Shown here: positions 52,234 to 62,631 of the stretch, piece after piece
How positions within the stretch are numbered: the first letter of the stretch is position 1
Layout: every line of letters begins with the position of its first letter
DNA from: an uncultured Paracoccaceae bacterium
Lineage (GTDB): Bacteria > Pseudomonadota > Alphaproteobacteria > Rhodobacterales > Rhodobacteraceae
NCBI GenBank assembly: GCA_947488175.1
Contig: CANKYO010000003.1
Span: 1 to 64,000, forward strand
DNA: 64,000 nt
Reading direction: 5' to 3'
Notes under the pieces: generated by a model
What the model was told of the DNA's origin: nothing
What the model saw: the letters and a program-made list of their open reading frames with translations, nothing else
Databases searched by the model: none
Program-made: the position numbers and the translations under genes

Positions 52234-52780
52234 TCGTTTCGACCGTCAGGTTGCCGTTGGTATAAACGCAGATATCGGCGGCGATCGCCATTGCCTGTCT
52301 GGCGATGGTTTCGGCGTCAAGATCGGTGTCCATCATGGCCCGTCCGGCGGCGAGCGCGTAGTTGCCCCCTGACCCGATGGCGGTGACATCATGTTCGGGT
52401 TCCAACACATCGCCTGCTCCGGTTATGACAAAGAGTTCCTTGCCATCGCTGACGATCAGCATGGCCTCCAGCTTTTGCAGGTATTTGTCGGTGCGCCAGT
52501 CCTTAGCCAACTCAACAGAGGCGCGGGCGAGTTGCCCTGGCGTCGCCTCCAGCTTTTTCTCCAACCGTTCAAGCAGGGTGAACGCGTCAGCGGTGGACCC
52601 GGCGAAACCGGCGATCACATCGGTGCCGCCGGGTGACAGCCGCCGGACCTTGCGTGCGGTGCCCTTAATCACGGTCTGACCGAGGCTGACCTGACCGTCA
52701 CCGGCGATGACGACCTTCCCGCCTTTACGGACGCCAATGATGGTTGTGCCGTGCCATCCGGGGAATTCTTCTTTTGCCAT
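52223..52780 (-). CDS. hslV: ATP-dependent protease peptidase subunit HslV
   Basis: 185 residues. The catalytic N-terminal threonine is the first T of [22 protein letters not shown]. In this group it follows a propeptide of about ten residues ([11 protein letters not shown]), unlike enteric HslV, where Met-Thr starts the chain. [18 protein letters not shown] is also typical. The start is at 52780, with GGAG six bases upstream; an ATG directly before it is equally possible. It forms a double hexamer with HslU. Confidence 0.96.
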   Translation of the reverse strand: MAKEEFPGWHGTTIIGVRKGGKVVIAGDGQVSLGQTVIKGTARKVRRLSPGGTDVIAGFAGSTADAFTLLERLEKKLEATPGQLARASVELAKDWRTDKYLQKLEAMLIVSDGKELFVITGAGDVLEPEHDVTAIGSGGNYALAAGRAMMDTDLDAETIARQAMAIAADICVYTNGNLTVETISQ

Positions 52781-52881
52781 CATCCGCTCCATCACTGTTC
52801 GGGCATATATGGCGGGTGGGTTGCGGGCAGACAACCCCGTGGCGTCTTGTTCGGGTATTGCTGAACCGCTAGCGTCCCGCC

Positions 52882-53799
52882 ATGAGCGATGCGCAGACAG
52901 TCACGTTTTATTTGCACCCCAAGTTGCGCAAGCAGGCGAAGGCCGGGCATCATAATTTCATTGATAAGGTGAGCGCGGTGCTGGCTGAGGCAGGTTTGAC
53001 CGTGGCCTATGATGGTGACGATGAGGTCGCCCGATTGCGGGCGATGTCCCGTCCGGGCCGGGGCATGTTTTTCATGGATGAGCCGGTAAATGCGCGTGAT
53101 CTGACGTTTCGCAAGACGTATCTTTATCCGTTTTGGCACATCGAAAAGCATGGCAAGCGATGGGATTGGCCGGTTGCGCGTGCGTCTTTCGATTCGTCAA
53201 AGGTGGATGCCCGGAAGGCGGCCAATTTTCAGCGGTTCTGGCGCAATCGTTTATTGAATGATGTGTCCAAGGATATCCGACGGGACGGGTTCGTGTTAGT
53301 GCCGCTGCAGGGCCGTTTGACCGCACATCGTTCGTTTCAGTTTTGCAGCCCCATCGACATGATCAAGGCCGTACTGAAGCACGAGCCGAACAGGCACATC
53401 ATCCTGACCCTGCATCCGACCGAGGTTTATACGTTGGAAGAGCAGAAGTCGCTGGAACAGTTGCTGGATCAGCATGAACGCCTTTATGCGCTGGAGGGCG
53501 GGTCAGAGCGATATTTGCAGAATTGCGATTACGTGGTGACGCAGAATTCGAGCATTGGGTTCAGGGGGTATTTTTTTGAAAAACCGCTGATCCTGTTTGG
53601 TCAGATTGATTTCCATCACATCGCGTTGAATGTGGGTCAGTTGGGCTTAGCAAAGGCATTTGCAGCAGTAGAGGATCATGCCCCGGACTATGCTGCATAT
53701 TTGCACTGGTTTTTGCAGCACGAAGCGATCAACGCTGGCAGGCCCGAGGCGACGACACGGATCAGAGAGGTCTTAAAGGGTCATGGGTGGCCAGTTTGA
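52882..53799 (+). CDS. Capsule-polysaccharide-synthesis-like protein (KpsS/LipB-type fold, tentative)
   Basis: 305 residues, no signal or membrane helices. The second half ([15 protein letters not shown], then [26 protein letters not shown]) resembles the C-terminal nucleotide-sugar-binding part of capsule export/biosynthesis proteins of the KpsS/LipB group, where HP and NSS-G stretches are conserved. It may therefore be a glycosyltransferase acting on a lipid-linked or surface polysaccharide. It lies divergent from hslV and is followed by a terminator shared with trxA. The assignment is by pattern memory only. Confidence 0.6.
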   Translation: MSDAQTVTFYLHPKLRKQAKAGHHNFIDKVSAVLAEAGLTVAYDGDDEVARLRAMSRPGRGMFFMDEPVNARDLTFRKTYLYPFWHIEKHGKRWDWPVARASFDSSKVDARKAANFQRFWRNRLLNDVSKDIRRDGFVLVPLQGRLTAHRSFQFCSPIDMIKAVLKHEPNRHIILTLHPTEVYTLEEQKSLEQLLDQHERLYALEGGSERYLQNCDYVVTQNSSIGFRGYFFEKPLILFGQIDFHHIALNVGQLGLAKAFAAVEDHAPDYAAYLHWFLQHEAINAGRPEATTRIREVLKGHGWPV

Positions 53800-53807
53800 A
53801 ATGAAAA

Positions 53808-53827
53808 GGGCGCCCTGTTGGGCGCCC
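53808..53827. terminator. Rho-independent terminator between convergent genes
   Basis: Eight-base perfect arms GGGCGCCC / GGGCGCCC (self-complementary) with a TGTT loop. On the minus strand it is followed by a TTTTC run, so it serves the trxA transcript best; on the plus strand the GATTTGG tail is weaker. It lies 8 bases after one stop and 23 bases after the trxA stop. Confidence 0.85.
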
Positions 53828-53850
53828 GATTTGGCTGGTGTTGCTAAATC

Positions 53851-54171
53851 TTAAGCGGATTCTTCGATCCAGCTTTGCAGCGCCGCTTTTGGTGCTGCGC
53901 CGGTTTTGTTGGAGACTACTTCGCCGCCTTTGAACATGAAGAGCGCTGGAATGCCGCGTACGCCCATCTGGGCCGGGGAATTCGGGTTTTCATCAACGTT
54001 CACTTTGACGATTTTGACCTTGCCTTCCATCTCGGCTGACAACTCTTCCAGGGCTGGGCCGATCTGTTTGCAGGGGCCGCACCATTCTGCCCAGAAGTCG
54101 ACCACGACTGGGATATCGGACTGGCGCACTTCGGCGTCAAAGGTTGCGTCGGTTACGGCTACGGTTGCCAT
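53851..54171 (-). CDS. trxA: Thioredoxin
   Basis: 106 residues. Active site [13 protein letters not shown] with the CGPC dithiol and cis-proline region [13 protein letters not shown]. The ATG at 54171 has AAGGAG eight bases upstream; an ATG at 54234 is a longer, unlikely reading. Located at the end of the tsaE-amgK-murU-addBA cluster, followed by the terminator. Confidence 0.97.
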   Translation of the reverse strand: MATVAVTDATFDAEVRQSDIPVVVDFWAEWCGPCKQIGPALEELSAEMEGKVKIVKVNVDENPNSPAQMGVRGIPALFMFKGGEVVSNKTGAAPKAALQSWIEESA

Positions 54172-54230
54172 CAGGTCACTCCTTGGCGAAAAACATTGGA
54201 CACTGAAGGTAGGCAGCCAGCGGTCCGGGG

Positions 54231-57200
54231 TCAAGCAACAGTAACAGAGTTCAGTGCTTCGTGAAGCAGGTCGGGTGGGAGCAGCATGAGTTTGGCGGTC
54301 TGGGTCCAGAGGATGGCCATTTCGATATGGCGGTTGGGGTAGGCTTGGGACAGCGCCGCGTGATAGGCCGCCATCTGCCGCAACAGGCCAAGCGGGGTTT
54401 GTGTGGGCTGATCCGGGACGAGCCGGTTTGATTTATAGTCGACAGCCAGGATGCTGTCCGGCCTGATAATCAGCCGGTCGATGGCACCGAGGATACGCCC
54501 GATTGGCGGGATATCGGCGGTGATATCAACTTCGGTCAGGGCGGCCTTGTCCCACAGATGTAAGAGCCCGGGCGTGGTGAGCAGAGTCATGACCTCTATG
54601 ATCAGTTCATCGTCATTTGGTCCGATCAGACGCCGGCCAAGGGCCATGCGGTTTTCTGGCTCTGCGAGTGGCAGGTGTTCGAGCAGCGAATGGATGCGCG
54701 TCCCGCGTTCCTTAGCCGCGTCCTGATCATCACCGCCGGGATCACCCGGCATGATCTTCGGCCCCGGCAGGTCTGAGGGAGAGACGGGCTTTGTGGTGAT
54801 AGCCTTTGGTGCTGGTGCAAAACCGGGAATGCTGACTTCTGACTTCTGGGTGGTTGTTTGGGTGATCAGATCGGGGGTGTCCCAGTCGAGATGCGCGACA
54901 CGTTTGATTTCCAGATCACCGGAGTTGGCATCAATATCGCCGCGCTGCTGCATGCCGTCCGCGACGATGTTGTACCAGCTGGCGTCGCCTTCGCCCACGT
55001 CACCGGCGGCCCCGACGATCAGCCATTTTTCCGCGCGGGTCATGGCGACATAAAGCAGCCGCAGCCGTTCCTGTGCCTGACGCGCGATGACCTGATCGCG
55101 TAGGGTGTTGACCGCGGGCGCGGATTCCGGAGCAGGTGTTTTCCAGATGAGCTGATCGCCTGCTGGCAGCAGTTCGTCATTGATGCGGATGGGGCGCTTT
55201 GCGGTGTCTGGCAGGATCACAATGGGGGCTTCCAGCCCTTTGGCCCCATGCACGGTCATGACCCGGATGCGGTCACCCTGATTGTCCATCTGTCGTTTGA
55301 TTTCCAGATCGTCTGTTTGCATCCAAGCCAGAAAGCCTGTCAGGCTGGGGACGCCGGTGCTTTCGTAGGCGAGCGCCTGCGTGAGGAGTGCGTCAATGCC
55401 GTCTTCGGCCTCTGGCCCGAGATGTGCCAGCAGTTTGCGCCGACCGTCGTGCCGGGTCAGGATGCGTGCGATCAGGTCGTAGGGGCGCAGGAAATCCGCG
55501 GCGCTGCGCAGGTCGTTCAGGATGTTCAGCGTTCTGGGATGGTCTGCATCGCGGAGTGCGGGCCAGAGAAAACCCTTTTCCGGGCGGTGATGGGCGAGCG
55601 TGAAGAGGTCCTGTTCTGACCATTCGAACAGCGGTGATCGCAAGGCGGCGGCCAGCGACAGGTCATCCTCTGGCAAGGCAAGGAAGTTAAGGAGTGCTGC
55701 CAGATCCTTGACTGCAAGTTCGGCACCGACGCGCAGCCTGTCGGCCCCGGCGATGCTGAGCCCGGCCTTTTTGCAGGCGCGAATGATTTCGGCAAACAGG
55801 TCTGACCGACGCTGAACGAGGATCAGAAAGTCACCTTCGGTAATAGGTCGCTTCTGATAGGTACCGCTGTCGCCGATCTCGACCGGGATCGTTTCACTGG
55901 CGATCATGTGCTTGATCTGGTCAGCCACGCGGTTGGCCATCAGGACGGTATGGTCGGTTTCGCTGGGTTCATCGACAGGGTCGTACCAGTTGCGCGTATC
56001 GGCTTTTTCCGACTTTTCGATCACCGGCCAAAGATCGACGCGGCCCGGCATGTTTTCCTTAAACGCGATATGGGTGAGCCGGTCATCCATGCCGGTCGCC
56101 CGGTCCCGCACGAAGGTTTCATCGACGACGGACAGAATGGCCTGTGATGAACGGAAAGAATGGTCGAGCGAGGTTTCTTCGAATGGTTTTGCCGCTGCCG
56201 CATGTGCGCCGGAAAACAGGGATTTCATTTTGTCGAAGGCTGCCGGATCAGCGCCTTGGAACGAGTAGATGGACTGTTTCTTGTCGCCGACGACAAAGAT
56301 TGTGCGTTTGCGTTCGGGTTGCGCACCTTCGCCTGCTGCGAATTCCTGCGTTAGCCGCTCAATTACGGCCCATTGGGTCGGGCTTGTGTCTTGCGCTTCA
56401 TCCACCAGAACGTGATCAATCCCGCCATCAAGCCGGAAGAGTACCCATTGCGCGACATCGCGTTCTGTCAGAAGCGCTTGTGTTTTGCGGATCAGGTCGT
56501 CGAAATCCAGCGCGCCCATTTTGAGTTTGCGCGCCTCGTAAGCGGGAACAAATGCTGCGCCGAAAGCGTGAATTGCCTTTGTGCGGGTCAGCGCGGCGAG
56601 AGCTAGCCTGTCGTTGCGTGCATCCTGCACGCGGATCATCAATGCCTCGATCTCTGTCATCAGATCGGGGTGGCTTTCCCGCAATGCCTTGGTAGGGAAA
56701 GAACCAACCTTGGCACCAAAAGGTGTCGCGGCCTTTTCACCGGTCAGGAACACGTTTTCCAGAAGTGCGAGGTCTGACGGTGTTGGCTGATCGCCGGTGG
56801 ACAGACCATCGAGTTTGGTCGCGGCCTTTTGATCATTCGTGCTGCCGGTGTGACAAATGGCGCGTAGCGATTTGACCCGCGCCAGATCGGTGTCTGACAG
56901 GGTGTGTTCCATGAGTATGTCGTGTGTCAGCCCCGGGTGTAGATCAAGCGTTTCCCGCAGTGCAGCTTCGTCTAGATGCTTTTCAAAGAATGCGCGTTTT
57001 GATGTGATTTCGGCTGTCAGTTGGCCCAGATCATCGCCTGAGAAATGAGTCAGCAGATCGTGAAGTAGATGTGCATCGTCGCCGCTGACCATCTGATCCA
57101 TCACATCGGCGCGCAGCAATTCAGCTGCGCGATCTTCCATTTCGCGGAATTGCGGGCTGACCCCGGACTCGAGCGGGAAGCGCCGCAGGACACCGGCGCA

Positions 57201-57575
57201 GAACGAATGGATCGTCTGGATTTTCAGGCCACCCGGCGTTTCGATGGCACGGGCGAAAAGCGTGCGTGCGTCGCGGAGTTGGGTCGCGTCGATTGTCCGA
57301 TCAACGCCAAGGTCTTTGAGGTCGTTCCGAAGGGCGTCGTCTGCCATCATCGCCCATGCACCGAGCCGCTTGAAAAGCCGGTTTTGCATCTCTGCCGCCG
57401 CGGCCTTGGTATAGGTCAGGCAGAGGATGTTCTGGGGCGAGACACCGTCGAGCAGAAGACGCGCCACCCTGTCGGTCAGAACGCGGGTTTTGCCGGAGCC
57501 CGCATTGGCCGACAGCCAGGTTGAGTTATGTGGATCGGCGGCATCCACTTGCCGCTGTGATGCCGGATTGCGCAT
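54231..57575 (-). CDS. addA: AddA, helicase-nuclease subunit (double-strand break repair)
   Basis: 1114 residues. UvrD-type helicase: Walker [14 protein letters not shown] near residue 24, [17 protein letters not shown], Walker [15 protein letters not shown], and later motifs [14 protein letters not shown]. The C-terminal nuclease domain has [12 protein letters not shown] with the catalytic DYK. With AddB it resects DNA ends for RecA. The ATG overlaps the addB stop as TGATG (57575); an in-frame earlier ATG at 57617 is not needed. Confidence 0.95.
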   Translation of the reverse strand: MRNPASQRQVDAADPHNSTWLSANAGSGKTRVLTDRVARLLLDGVSPQNILCLTYTKAAAAEMQNRLFKRLGAWAMMADDALRNDLKDLGVDRTIDATQLRDARTLFARAIETPGGLKIQTIHSFCAGVLRRFPLESGVSPQFREMEDRAAELLRADVMDQMVSGDDAHLLHDLLTHFSGDDLGQLTAEITSKRAFFEKHLDEAALRETLDLHPGLTHDILMEHTLSDTDLARVKSLRAICHTGSTNDQKAATKLDGLSTGDQPTPSDLALLENVFLTGEKAATPFGAKVGSFPTKALRESHPDLMTEIEALMIRVQDARNDRLALAALTRTKAIHAFGAAFVPAYEARKLKMGALDFDDLIRKTQALLTERDVAQWVLFRLDGGIDHVLVDEAQDTSPTQWAVIERLTQEFAAGEGAQPERKRTIFVVGDKKQSIYSFQGADPAAFDKMKSLFSGAHAAAAKPFEETSLDHSFRSSQAILSVVDETFVRDRATGMDDRLTHIAFKENMPGRVDLWPVIEKSEKADTRNWYDPVDEPSETDHTVLMANRVADQIKHMIASETIPVEIGDSGTYQKRPITEGDFLILVQRRSDLFAEIIRACKKAGLSIAGADRLRVGAELAVKDLAALLNFLALPEDDLSLAAALRSPLFEWSEQDLFTLAHHRPEKGFLWPALRDADHPRTLNILNDLRSAADFLRPYDLIARILTRHDGRRKLLAHLGPEAEDGIDALLTQALAYESTGVPSLTGFLAWMQTDDLEIKRQMDNQGDRIRVMTVHGAKGLEAPIVILPDTAKRPIRINDELLPAGDQLIWKTPAPESAPAVNTLRDQVIARQAQERLRLLYVAMTRAEKWLIVGAAGDVGEGDASWYNIVADGMQQRGDIDANSGDLEIKRVAHLDWDTPDLITQTTTQKSEVSIPGFAPAPKAITTKPVSPSDLPGPKIMPGDPGGDDQDAAKERGTRIHSLLEHLPLAEPENRMALGRRLIGPNDDELIIEVMTLLTTPGLLHLWDKAALTEVDITADIPPIGRILGAIDRLIIRPDSILAVDYKSNRLVPDQPTQTPLGLLRQMAAYHAALSQAYPNRHIEMAILWTQTAKLMLLPPDLLHEALNSVTVA

Positions 57576-60502
57576 CACGTCAGGACCTCGGGATGTGGGG
57601 TATCGCTGGTGTCCCATTCGCCAAAGCGGGCGAGGTGATCATAGGGGCTGACATCGGTTTTGGAGAACAGGGCTAGGCGGGCGGTATAGCCACGCTGCGG
57701 GTTTTGCCAGTTGGTGAAAAGCGTTTCGAGCTCTGCCCAGACCTGATCCGGTGATTGTTTGTCGAATGGTGCCTTTGTGGTTTTCATGCTGGGGTTGATG
57801 CCGAGGAAGGCAGCTGATTTCACCGTTTTGCGCCCAAGCGCATTGAACGCGCCCCGTTCGAGCATCGCTGCCTCGAGCAGCAATTGCTTATCGAATTTTT
57901 CCTGCTGTGGCCCGGTTGGAACGACCCCGGTTTTATAGTCGTAGATCAGTGCCTGATCGTCATCGGTCAGGTCGATCCTGTCGGCTTTGCAGGTCAGGGA
58001 TACCTGGACATTCGGGACGACGATTGTGCCCTTCAGTTCTGTCAATTGTCGAATTGCTTTGGCCTGTCTTTCGGCCTCATCGCTCAGGAACCTGTCGGCG
58101 ATCCGGTCCATTCGTGCGATCCATTGCGCCCTGATCGTTGGCCAGGGGCAATGTTTTTCGAAATGAGCGCGCGTGATCTGCATCAGTGCCTCTCGATCCG
58201 TCGGGTCGTGCTGTTTGGCGATGAATTCCTCCAAAATCCCGTGAACGATGATCCCGCGGAGCGGCGCATCGGCTGTCGGGACAAGCGGATCCAGAGGATC
58301 AAGGCGCAAGGTTTTGCGGGCATAAATCGCAAACGGATCGCGGATCAGTGTCTTGATTTGGGTGACCGAAAGTTGCTTTGGTCTGGCCCTGACGGGGGGG
58401 CATGGTGATGGTCGTTTTGCGCCTGCCACGCTTTGGGTGGGTTCGGCGAGTTTGGCGGCCATGTCAGCCCATTGGTCGCCCCGCGCCCGCATCTCGTGCA
58501 AAGCCGCCGGCCCGTTCTGGTTTGTCAGTCCGCCCAAGAGGTTTGTCAGCCGGTTCACCCACCGCGAGGGCACGGTTTCAGAATCGGCAGATCGTTTCGC
58601 GCGGGTGATCCAGACTTCCTTTCCAGCGATGGCCTGCTGATAATCATGGGCCGACAGGCCGATCCGCCGTTCTGGCAGCAACAGACCCGCATCAGCCCGC
58701 ATTTTGCGGTTCAGCCACGGGTCGGGAGGCGGCGCCTCTGGCCAGATGCCATCATTCATCCCGCCGAGTATTGTCAGGTCGACTCCTTGCACCCGTGCCT
58801 CGAGCGTGCCCCAGATCAGGATATTGGGATGACCTGCGTCACGGTCGCGAACCACGCCATCGGCAAGAATTGCGTTGAACAGGGTGGTGTAGTCGGCGGT
58901 GCGCATGGTGCCGCCGGCATCTGCATCCTGGATCAGCATGTCGCAGATGCGGCGTGCTTCGCGGCCGGCGGTCTCGTCCCAAAGCCCACCCGTGCCGGTA
59001 TTGTTTGGACCAGCGCAGAGCTGTTCTGCCAGTTTCAAATGGGTTTCAATGTGTTTGCTCAGCGACTGAGATTTGTCGCTGCCATACGCGCCGAACAGGG
59101 TTGTGAGCCAGTCCGCCCATGGTTTCCTGTTCTCATCTTTTTTGGCCCAGTTCCGAAAGGTTTTGGCGTCTGGAAAAGGTGGACCGTATCGGCGCAGATG
59201 CAGTTCAAGTTCGCGCGTATGGCGCAGGTGGTCACCGCGATCATCCCGGTTTGAGTGACAAAGCGGGTGTTTGAGGATTGTGAGGAGTGTTTCGCCGGTC
59301 AGCGGCTCACCCAGTATGTCGGCGACATGGCGCAGAAAACGACCCGGCGGCGAAAGGGCCAGCGGTGTACCGGCGCTGTCGTCGGGTGTGATATTCCATC
59401 GGTCGAGCGCGGCTGCAACCTGTCGCGTCAGCATCCGGTCAGGCGAGATGAGCGCGGCAGTGATCCCTTCGTCCACGGCCTGTCGCAGGCGCAACGCGAT
59501 TGTCTCGGCCTCGGCCCGGGGCGATGATGCTTCGACCAGTGTCAGATTGCGGGTCGGGGTGATCAAATCGCCGAGGCGTGGCCCTTCATCCAGCCACTGG
59601 TTGGTCACGGGTGCGGGACGCAAGGACAAGGACACAAGGCGATTGCGTTCGGGATGAACGGGGGTTTGGGAAGACCACGGCCTGACGTCGCTGTGCTGAA
59701 ACCCGATCAGGTTCATGAGCTTGTAGAAACGGTATTGTGGATGATCTTCCGAGGTCATGGGGTCATCCATGCTTTCCCAGACCGCGCCGGGAAGATCAAA
59801 GTCATAACCGGGAAGGATTATTCCCCCTTGCGGGAGTTTGGATACGGCTCGCATGAAAAGTGCAGTTGACCCGCGCGAGCCTGTTGAGCCTGCAATGATG
59901 ATAGGATGCTGGGGAGGCTGCATGTTCCAGCGAGCGGCCAATGCGGTGATGCCCGCCCGTTGTCGGGCCTCTTTGTCGGGCGCATCCGTTTTGTCACCAA
60001 AAAACGGGGTGATGATCCGCAGAAACCGCAACGCCCTGTCCCAATGGCCGGATTGATCAGACACATCCAGATTGGCGATGGTTTCGGGGTCAACGCCTTC
60101 ACCATGCATTTCGTCCATCAAGTTGGCGAGGCTGTCCGACAGGTCGTAAAGTGCAGCGCGCGGGGCGAGGTCGGGTTGCTGTTCCAGCAGCTTGGCGACG
60201 AATTGCGACAGTTCCAGTCTGCGCCGCAAGGGCGATACCGGCGGCGGGATATCGACTGAAACGGGATCCTTGGCAAGGTCGGTGATTAGTCTGATCCGGG
60301 GCAGCAATTTTGCGGGGCCTGCGGCGAATACTTCTTTGATCCGGCGCTGCATTCGGTTGGTGTTGACGTAGATTTCGGTTCTTGCAAGGTCTTCGGGCGC
60401 AAAGTCGGCCGTTCGGCTTAGCAACCCATCCACCAGGCCTTGGGCGAAGTCCACGCCGGGGGGTGCGCCGAAGATTTGCGGTTTGGTAGAGGCGTCAAAC
60501 AT
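57575..60502 (-). CDS. addB: AddB, helicase-nuclease subunit
   Basis: 975 residues, a normal size for alphaproteobacterial AddB. The C-terminal nuclease domain includes ALIYDYKTGVVP. The protein starts FDASTKPQIFGAPPGVDFAQGLVDGLL, the usual opening, at ATG 60502, which overlaps the murU stop by eight bases; a reading from 60586 is rejected. It pairs with AddA in recombinational repair. Confidence 0.94.
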   Translation of the reverse strand: MFDASTKPQIFGAPPGVDFAQGLVDGLLSRTADFAPEDLARTEIYVNTNRMQRRIKEVFAAGPAKLLPRIRLITDLAKDPVSVDIPPPVSPLRRRLELSQFVAKLLEQQPDLAPRAALYDLSDSLANLMDEMHGEGVDPETIANLDVSDQSGHWDRALRFLRIITPFFGDKTDAPDKEARQRAGITALAARWNMQPPQHPIIIAGSTGSRGSTALFMRAVSKLPQGGIILPGYDFDLPGAVWESMDDPMTSEDHPQYRFYKLMNLIGFQHSDVRPWSSQTPVHPERNRLVSLSLRPAPVTNQWLDEGPRLGDLITPTRNLTLVEASSPRAEAETIALRLRQAVDEGITAALISPDRMLTRQVAAALDRWNITPDDSAGTPLALSPPGRFLRHVADILGEPLTGETLLTILKHPLCHSNRDDRGDHLRHTRELELHLRRYGPPFPDAKTFRNWAKKDENRKPWADWLTTLFGAYGSDKSQSLSKHIETHLKLAEQLCAGPNNTGTGGLWDETAGREARRICDMLIQDADAGGTMRTADYTTLFNAILADGVVRDRDAGHPNILIWGTLEARVQGVDLTILGGMNDGIWPEAPPPDPWLNRKMRADAGLLLPERRIGLSAHDYQQAIAGKEVWITRAKRSADSETVPSRWVNRLTNLLGGLTNQNGPAALHEMRARGDQWADMAAKLAEPTQSVAGAKRPSPCPPVRARPKQLSVTQIKTLIRDPFAIYARKTLRLDPLDPLVPTADAPLRGIIVHGILEEFIAKQHDPTDREALMQITRAHFEKHCPWPTIRAQWIARMDRIADRFLSDEAERQAKAIRQLTELKGTIVVPNVQVSLTCKADRIDLTDDDQALIYDYKTGVVPTGPQQEKFDKQLLLEAAMLERGAFNALGRKTVKSAAFLGINPSMKTTKAPFDKQSPDQVWAELETLFTNWQNPQRGYTARLALFSKTDVSPYDHLARFGEWDTSDTPHPEVLT

Positions 60503-61166
60503 GCAGCATCGCCTCGGCCAGTGGTATGCTGGAGGGCTGGCCAACATCGCACCATTGTCCATCATAGTGGACACCGTAAAGACCACCGCGTGCTGCGATC
60601 TGATCCCAGACGATGTTCATTGAAAAAACCGTGTCAGTGATGTCTGCCAGGGCTTCGGTCCGGATGATCTGGACGCCGGTATAGATGTCACCGGGCCCTC
60701 GATAGAGCTGACCCTTTTCGTTATAGAAAAAATCCCCTTTGCCCAAGTGACCGGAGACCTGTGCGCGGGGCACTGTGAGCAAAAGCGCCTCCATATCGTC
60801 ACGCCATGCCTTTGTGACGGCCTCAAGTGGGTTAGGCCCGTGCCAGACGGCGTCCGTGTTCATGGTGACCACTGGGCTGCTATCCAGAAGCGGCAGCGCA
60901 TTTTGCAATCCCCCCCCGGTTTCCAGCAGTTGATCGGTTTCGTCTGAAAACAGGATATCGGTTCCCGCAAGGTGGTCCCGGATCATGTCGTCCTTGTAAT
61001 GCAGGTTGACGACCCGCTGACCGATGGAAGTAATTTCGGTGAAGTCCAGTGCATGGTCGATGAGAGTCTTGCCAGCAACCTTGATCAGCGGTTTGGGCCT
61101 GTCCGCGACCATGTCGCCCATGCGGGTGCCTAAACCGGCTGCAAAAAGGAGAATTGGGAAGCTCAT
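60495..61166 (-). CDS. murU: N-acetylmuramate-1-phosphate uridylyltransferase MurU
   Basis: 223 residues. Sugar-nucleotidyltransferase signature LLFAAGLGTRMGDMVADRPKPLIKVAGKTLIDHAL, then VVTMNTDAVWHG with the metal-binding aspartate. The family converts MurNAc-1-phosphate plus UTP to UDP-MurNAc, the second step of the AmgK-MurU cell-wall recycling route. It overlaps amgK by four bases (ATGA), which supports the assignment over a general nucleotidyltransferase. Confidence 0.88.
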   Translation of the reverse strand: MSFPILLFAAGLGTRMGDMVADRPKPLIKVAGKTLIDHALDFTEITSIGQRVVNLHYKDDMIRDHLAGTDILFSDETDQLLETGGGLQNALPLLDSSPVVTMNTDAVWHGPNPLEAVTKAWRDDMEALLLTVPRAQVSGHLGKGDFFYNEKGQLYRGPGDIYTGVQIIRTEALADITDTVFSMNIVWDQIAARGGLYGVHYDGQWCDVGQPSSIPLAEAMLHV

Positions 61167-62134
61167 TGGCGTAGCTTTAAAATATGTGTGGCGTCGGGTT
61201 CCGGTAACGCGGTCAGCGCCGCCTGACGCAGGTCGGCAAGTGCCGGATGTCCAAGATCGCGCAGGAGGTTGTTCCAGACCCGCGGCAGCAGATCGATATA
61301 GCGTAGTTTATTCCGGGTCTTTGCCAGACGTGCGAAGACCCCAAGGATACGCAGATTACGCTGGGCACCAAGGCAGGAAAGCTGGGCGCGAAAATCGTGA
61401 CCCAGGCCGGTCTTTTGCATGAAATAGGTCGTGATTTCGGTGTTGAGCGATTCTGGCACATCTCGACGCACGTCGCGCAGGAGCGACACAAGATCGTAAC
61501 CCGCCGGTGCGATCAGTGCGTCCTGAAAGTCGAGCAGGCCGACCCGTGCGTCGCCCTTTTGGTCGCAGCGCCAGATCAGGTTCTCTGCATGGAAGTCCCG
61601 CAAGGCAATTGTGTCTGGTTCCGGTGCGAGTTCACGCATCGCCGCTGTCATCATGTTGACCAGTTCGGTGACGGGGTGGTCCGTGTAGTAGGGGTTCAGC
61701 AGCGCAATCATGTCTCCGCCGATTTCGGGTTTCAGGCGGTTGAGTGTAAAGTCCGGCTTTTGCCGGTGGAGTTTTGCCAGCACGTCTGCCGCAGCCGTAT
61801 AAAGCACGGTTGTGTCGTGTGGGCTGGTTCTGAGCCAGTTTGCGAAGTCGTGCGGGCCCAGGTCCGATATGACCATCAGGCCGCGGTCGGGATCATGTTT
61901 GAGGATGTCCGGCGGGCAGAGCCCCTGATCTGTCAGGTAGCTGCCGATTTGAGCGAAGGCCCGGGTGTCTTCACCGTTCTCGGGCGGTGCATCCATGAGG
62001 ATGACGCTTTGAGTCTTGTGGGTAAGTCGCGTATATTGACGTGCTGATGCGTCGCCAGCAAGCGGGTTTCGGCCCCAGTTCGCCCAGGTCGTTTCTGCCA
62101 GGAAACCGGTTATCAACTCGCCACGCTTAGACAT
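61163..62134 (-). CDS. amgK: Anomeric MurNAc/GlcNAc kinase AmgK
   Basis: 323 residues. The aminoglycoside-phosphotransferase fold is shown by TIALRDFHAENLIWR (catalytic D in the HxxN-type loop) and VGLLDFQDALIAPAGYDLVSLL (metal-binding D). In this position next to murU and tsaE it fits AmgK, which phosphorylates free MurNAc at C1 in peptidoglycan recycling that bypasses the fosfomycin target MurA. It overlaps tsaE by eight bases. Confidence 0.88.
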   Translation of the reverse strand: MSKRGELITGFLAETTWANWGRNPLAGDASARQYTRLTHKTQSVILMDAPPENGEDTRAFAQIGSYLTDQGLCPPDILKHDPDRGLMVISDLGPHDFANWLRTSPHDTTVLYTAAADVLAKLHRQKPDFTLNRLKPEIGGDMIALLNPYYTDHPVTELVNMMTAAMRELAPEPDTIALRDFHAENLIWRCDQKGDARVGLLDFQDALIAPAGYDLVSLLRDVRRDVPESLNTEITTYFMQKTGLGHDFRAQLSCLGAQRNLRILGVFARLAKTRNKLRYIDLLPRVWNNLLRDLGHPALADLRQAALTALPEPDATHILKLRQ

Positions 62135-62591
62135 GCAGGTTATTCAGTCGCTTTGCCCATTGCGGGGACATGTTGATTGTCAAATCGTGCCCATCTTTGC
62201 CAGCCTTGAATTCCATCTGCAATGCGTTGTCCGGGGCTTGTGGCCCCAGTCGATCAGGCCATTCAATGAGACAGATCGCCGTTTCAAAGGCGTCGTCGAG
62301 GCCAAGCTCAAAGACTTCATCAGGGTGGGTAAGCCGATAGAGGTCGCAATGCCAGATGTCGCCCTGCGGATGTTCATAGGTTTGGACCAGCGTGAAGGTT
62401 GGCGATGGCACATCCTCTGCCTGGCCGAGCCGCGCGCGGATCAGGGCACGTGCGAAGGCCGATTTGCCGGCACCAATCGGCCCGCTGAGCAGGAGCGTGT
62501 CACCGGGATAAAGTAGCGGCGCCATCTGCCCGGCAAGGGCGATGGTATCAGCCTCTTGCGGGAGGTGCAGATGAACGGAGTGCGCTGACAT
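62127..62591 (-). CDS. tsaE: tRNA threonylcarbamoyl-adenosine ATPase TsaE
   Basis: 154 residues. P-loop LSGPIGAGKSAFARALI near 37, then PSPTFTLVQTYE and WHCDLYRL, which is the TsaE pattern (formerly YjeE). With TsaB/TsaD it makes t6A in tRNA. The ATG at 62591 is used; a TTG two codons earlier exists. Coupled to amgK downstream and preceded by the PAS gene. Confidence 0.95.
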   Translation of the reverse strand: MSAHSVHLHLPQEADTIALAGQMAPLLYPGDTLLLSGPIGAGKSAFARALIRARLGQAEDVPSPTFTLVQTYEHPQGDIWHCDLYRLTHPDEVFELGLDDAFETAICLIEWPDRLGPQAPDNALQMEFKAGKDGHDLTINMSPQWAKRLNNLHV

Positions 62592-62631
62592 GCGCAAAGA
62601 CTATGGTCTGACGTCGTACCTGCAAGCCAAA

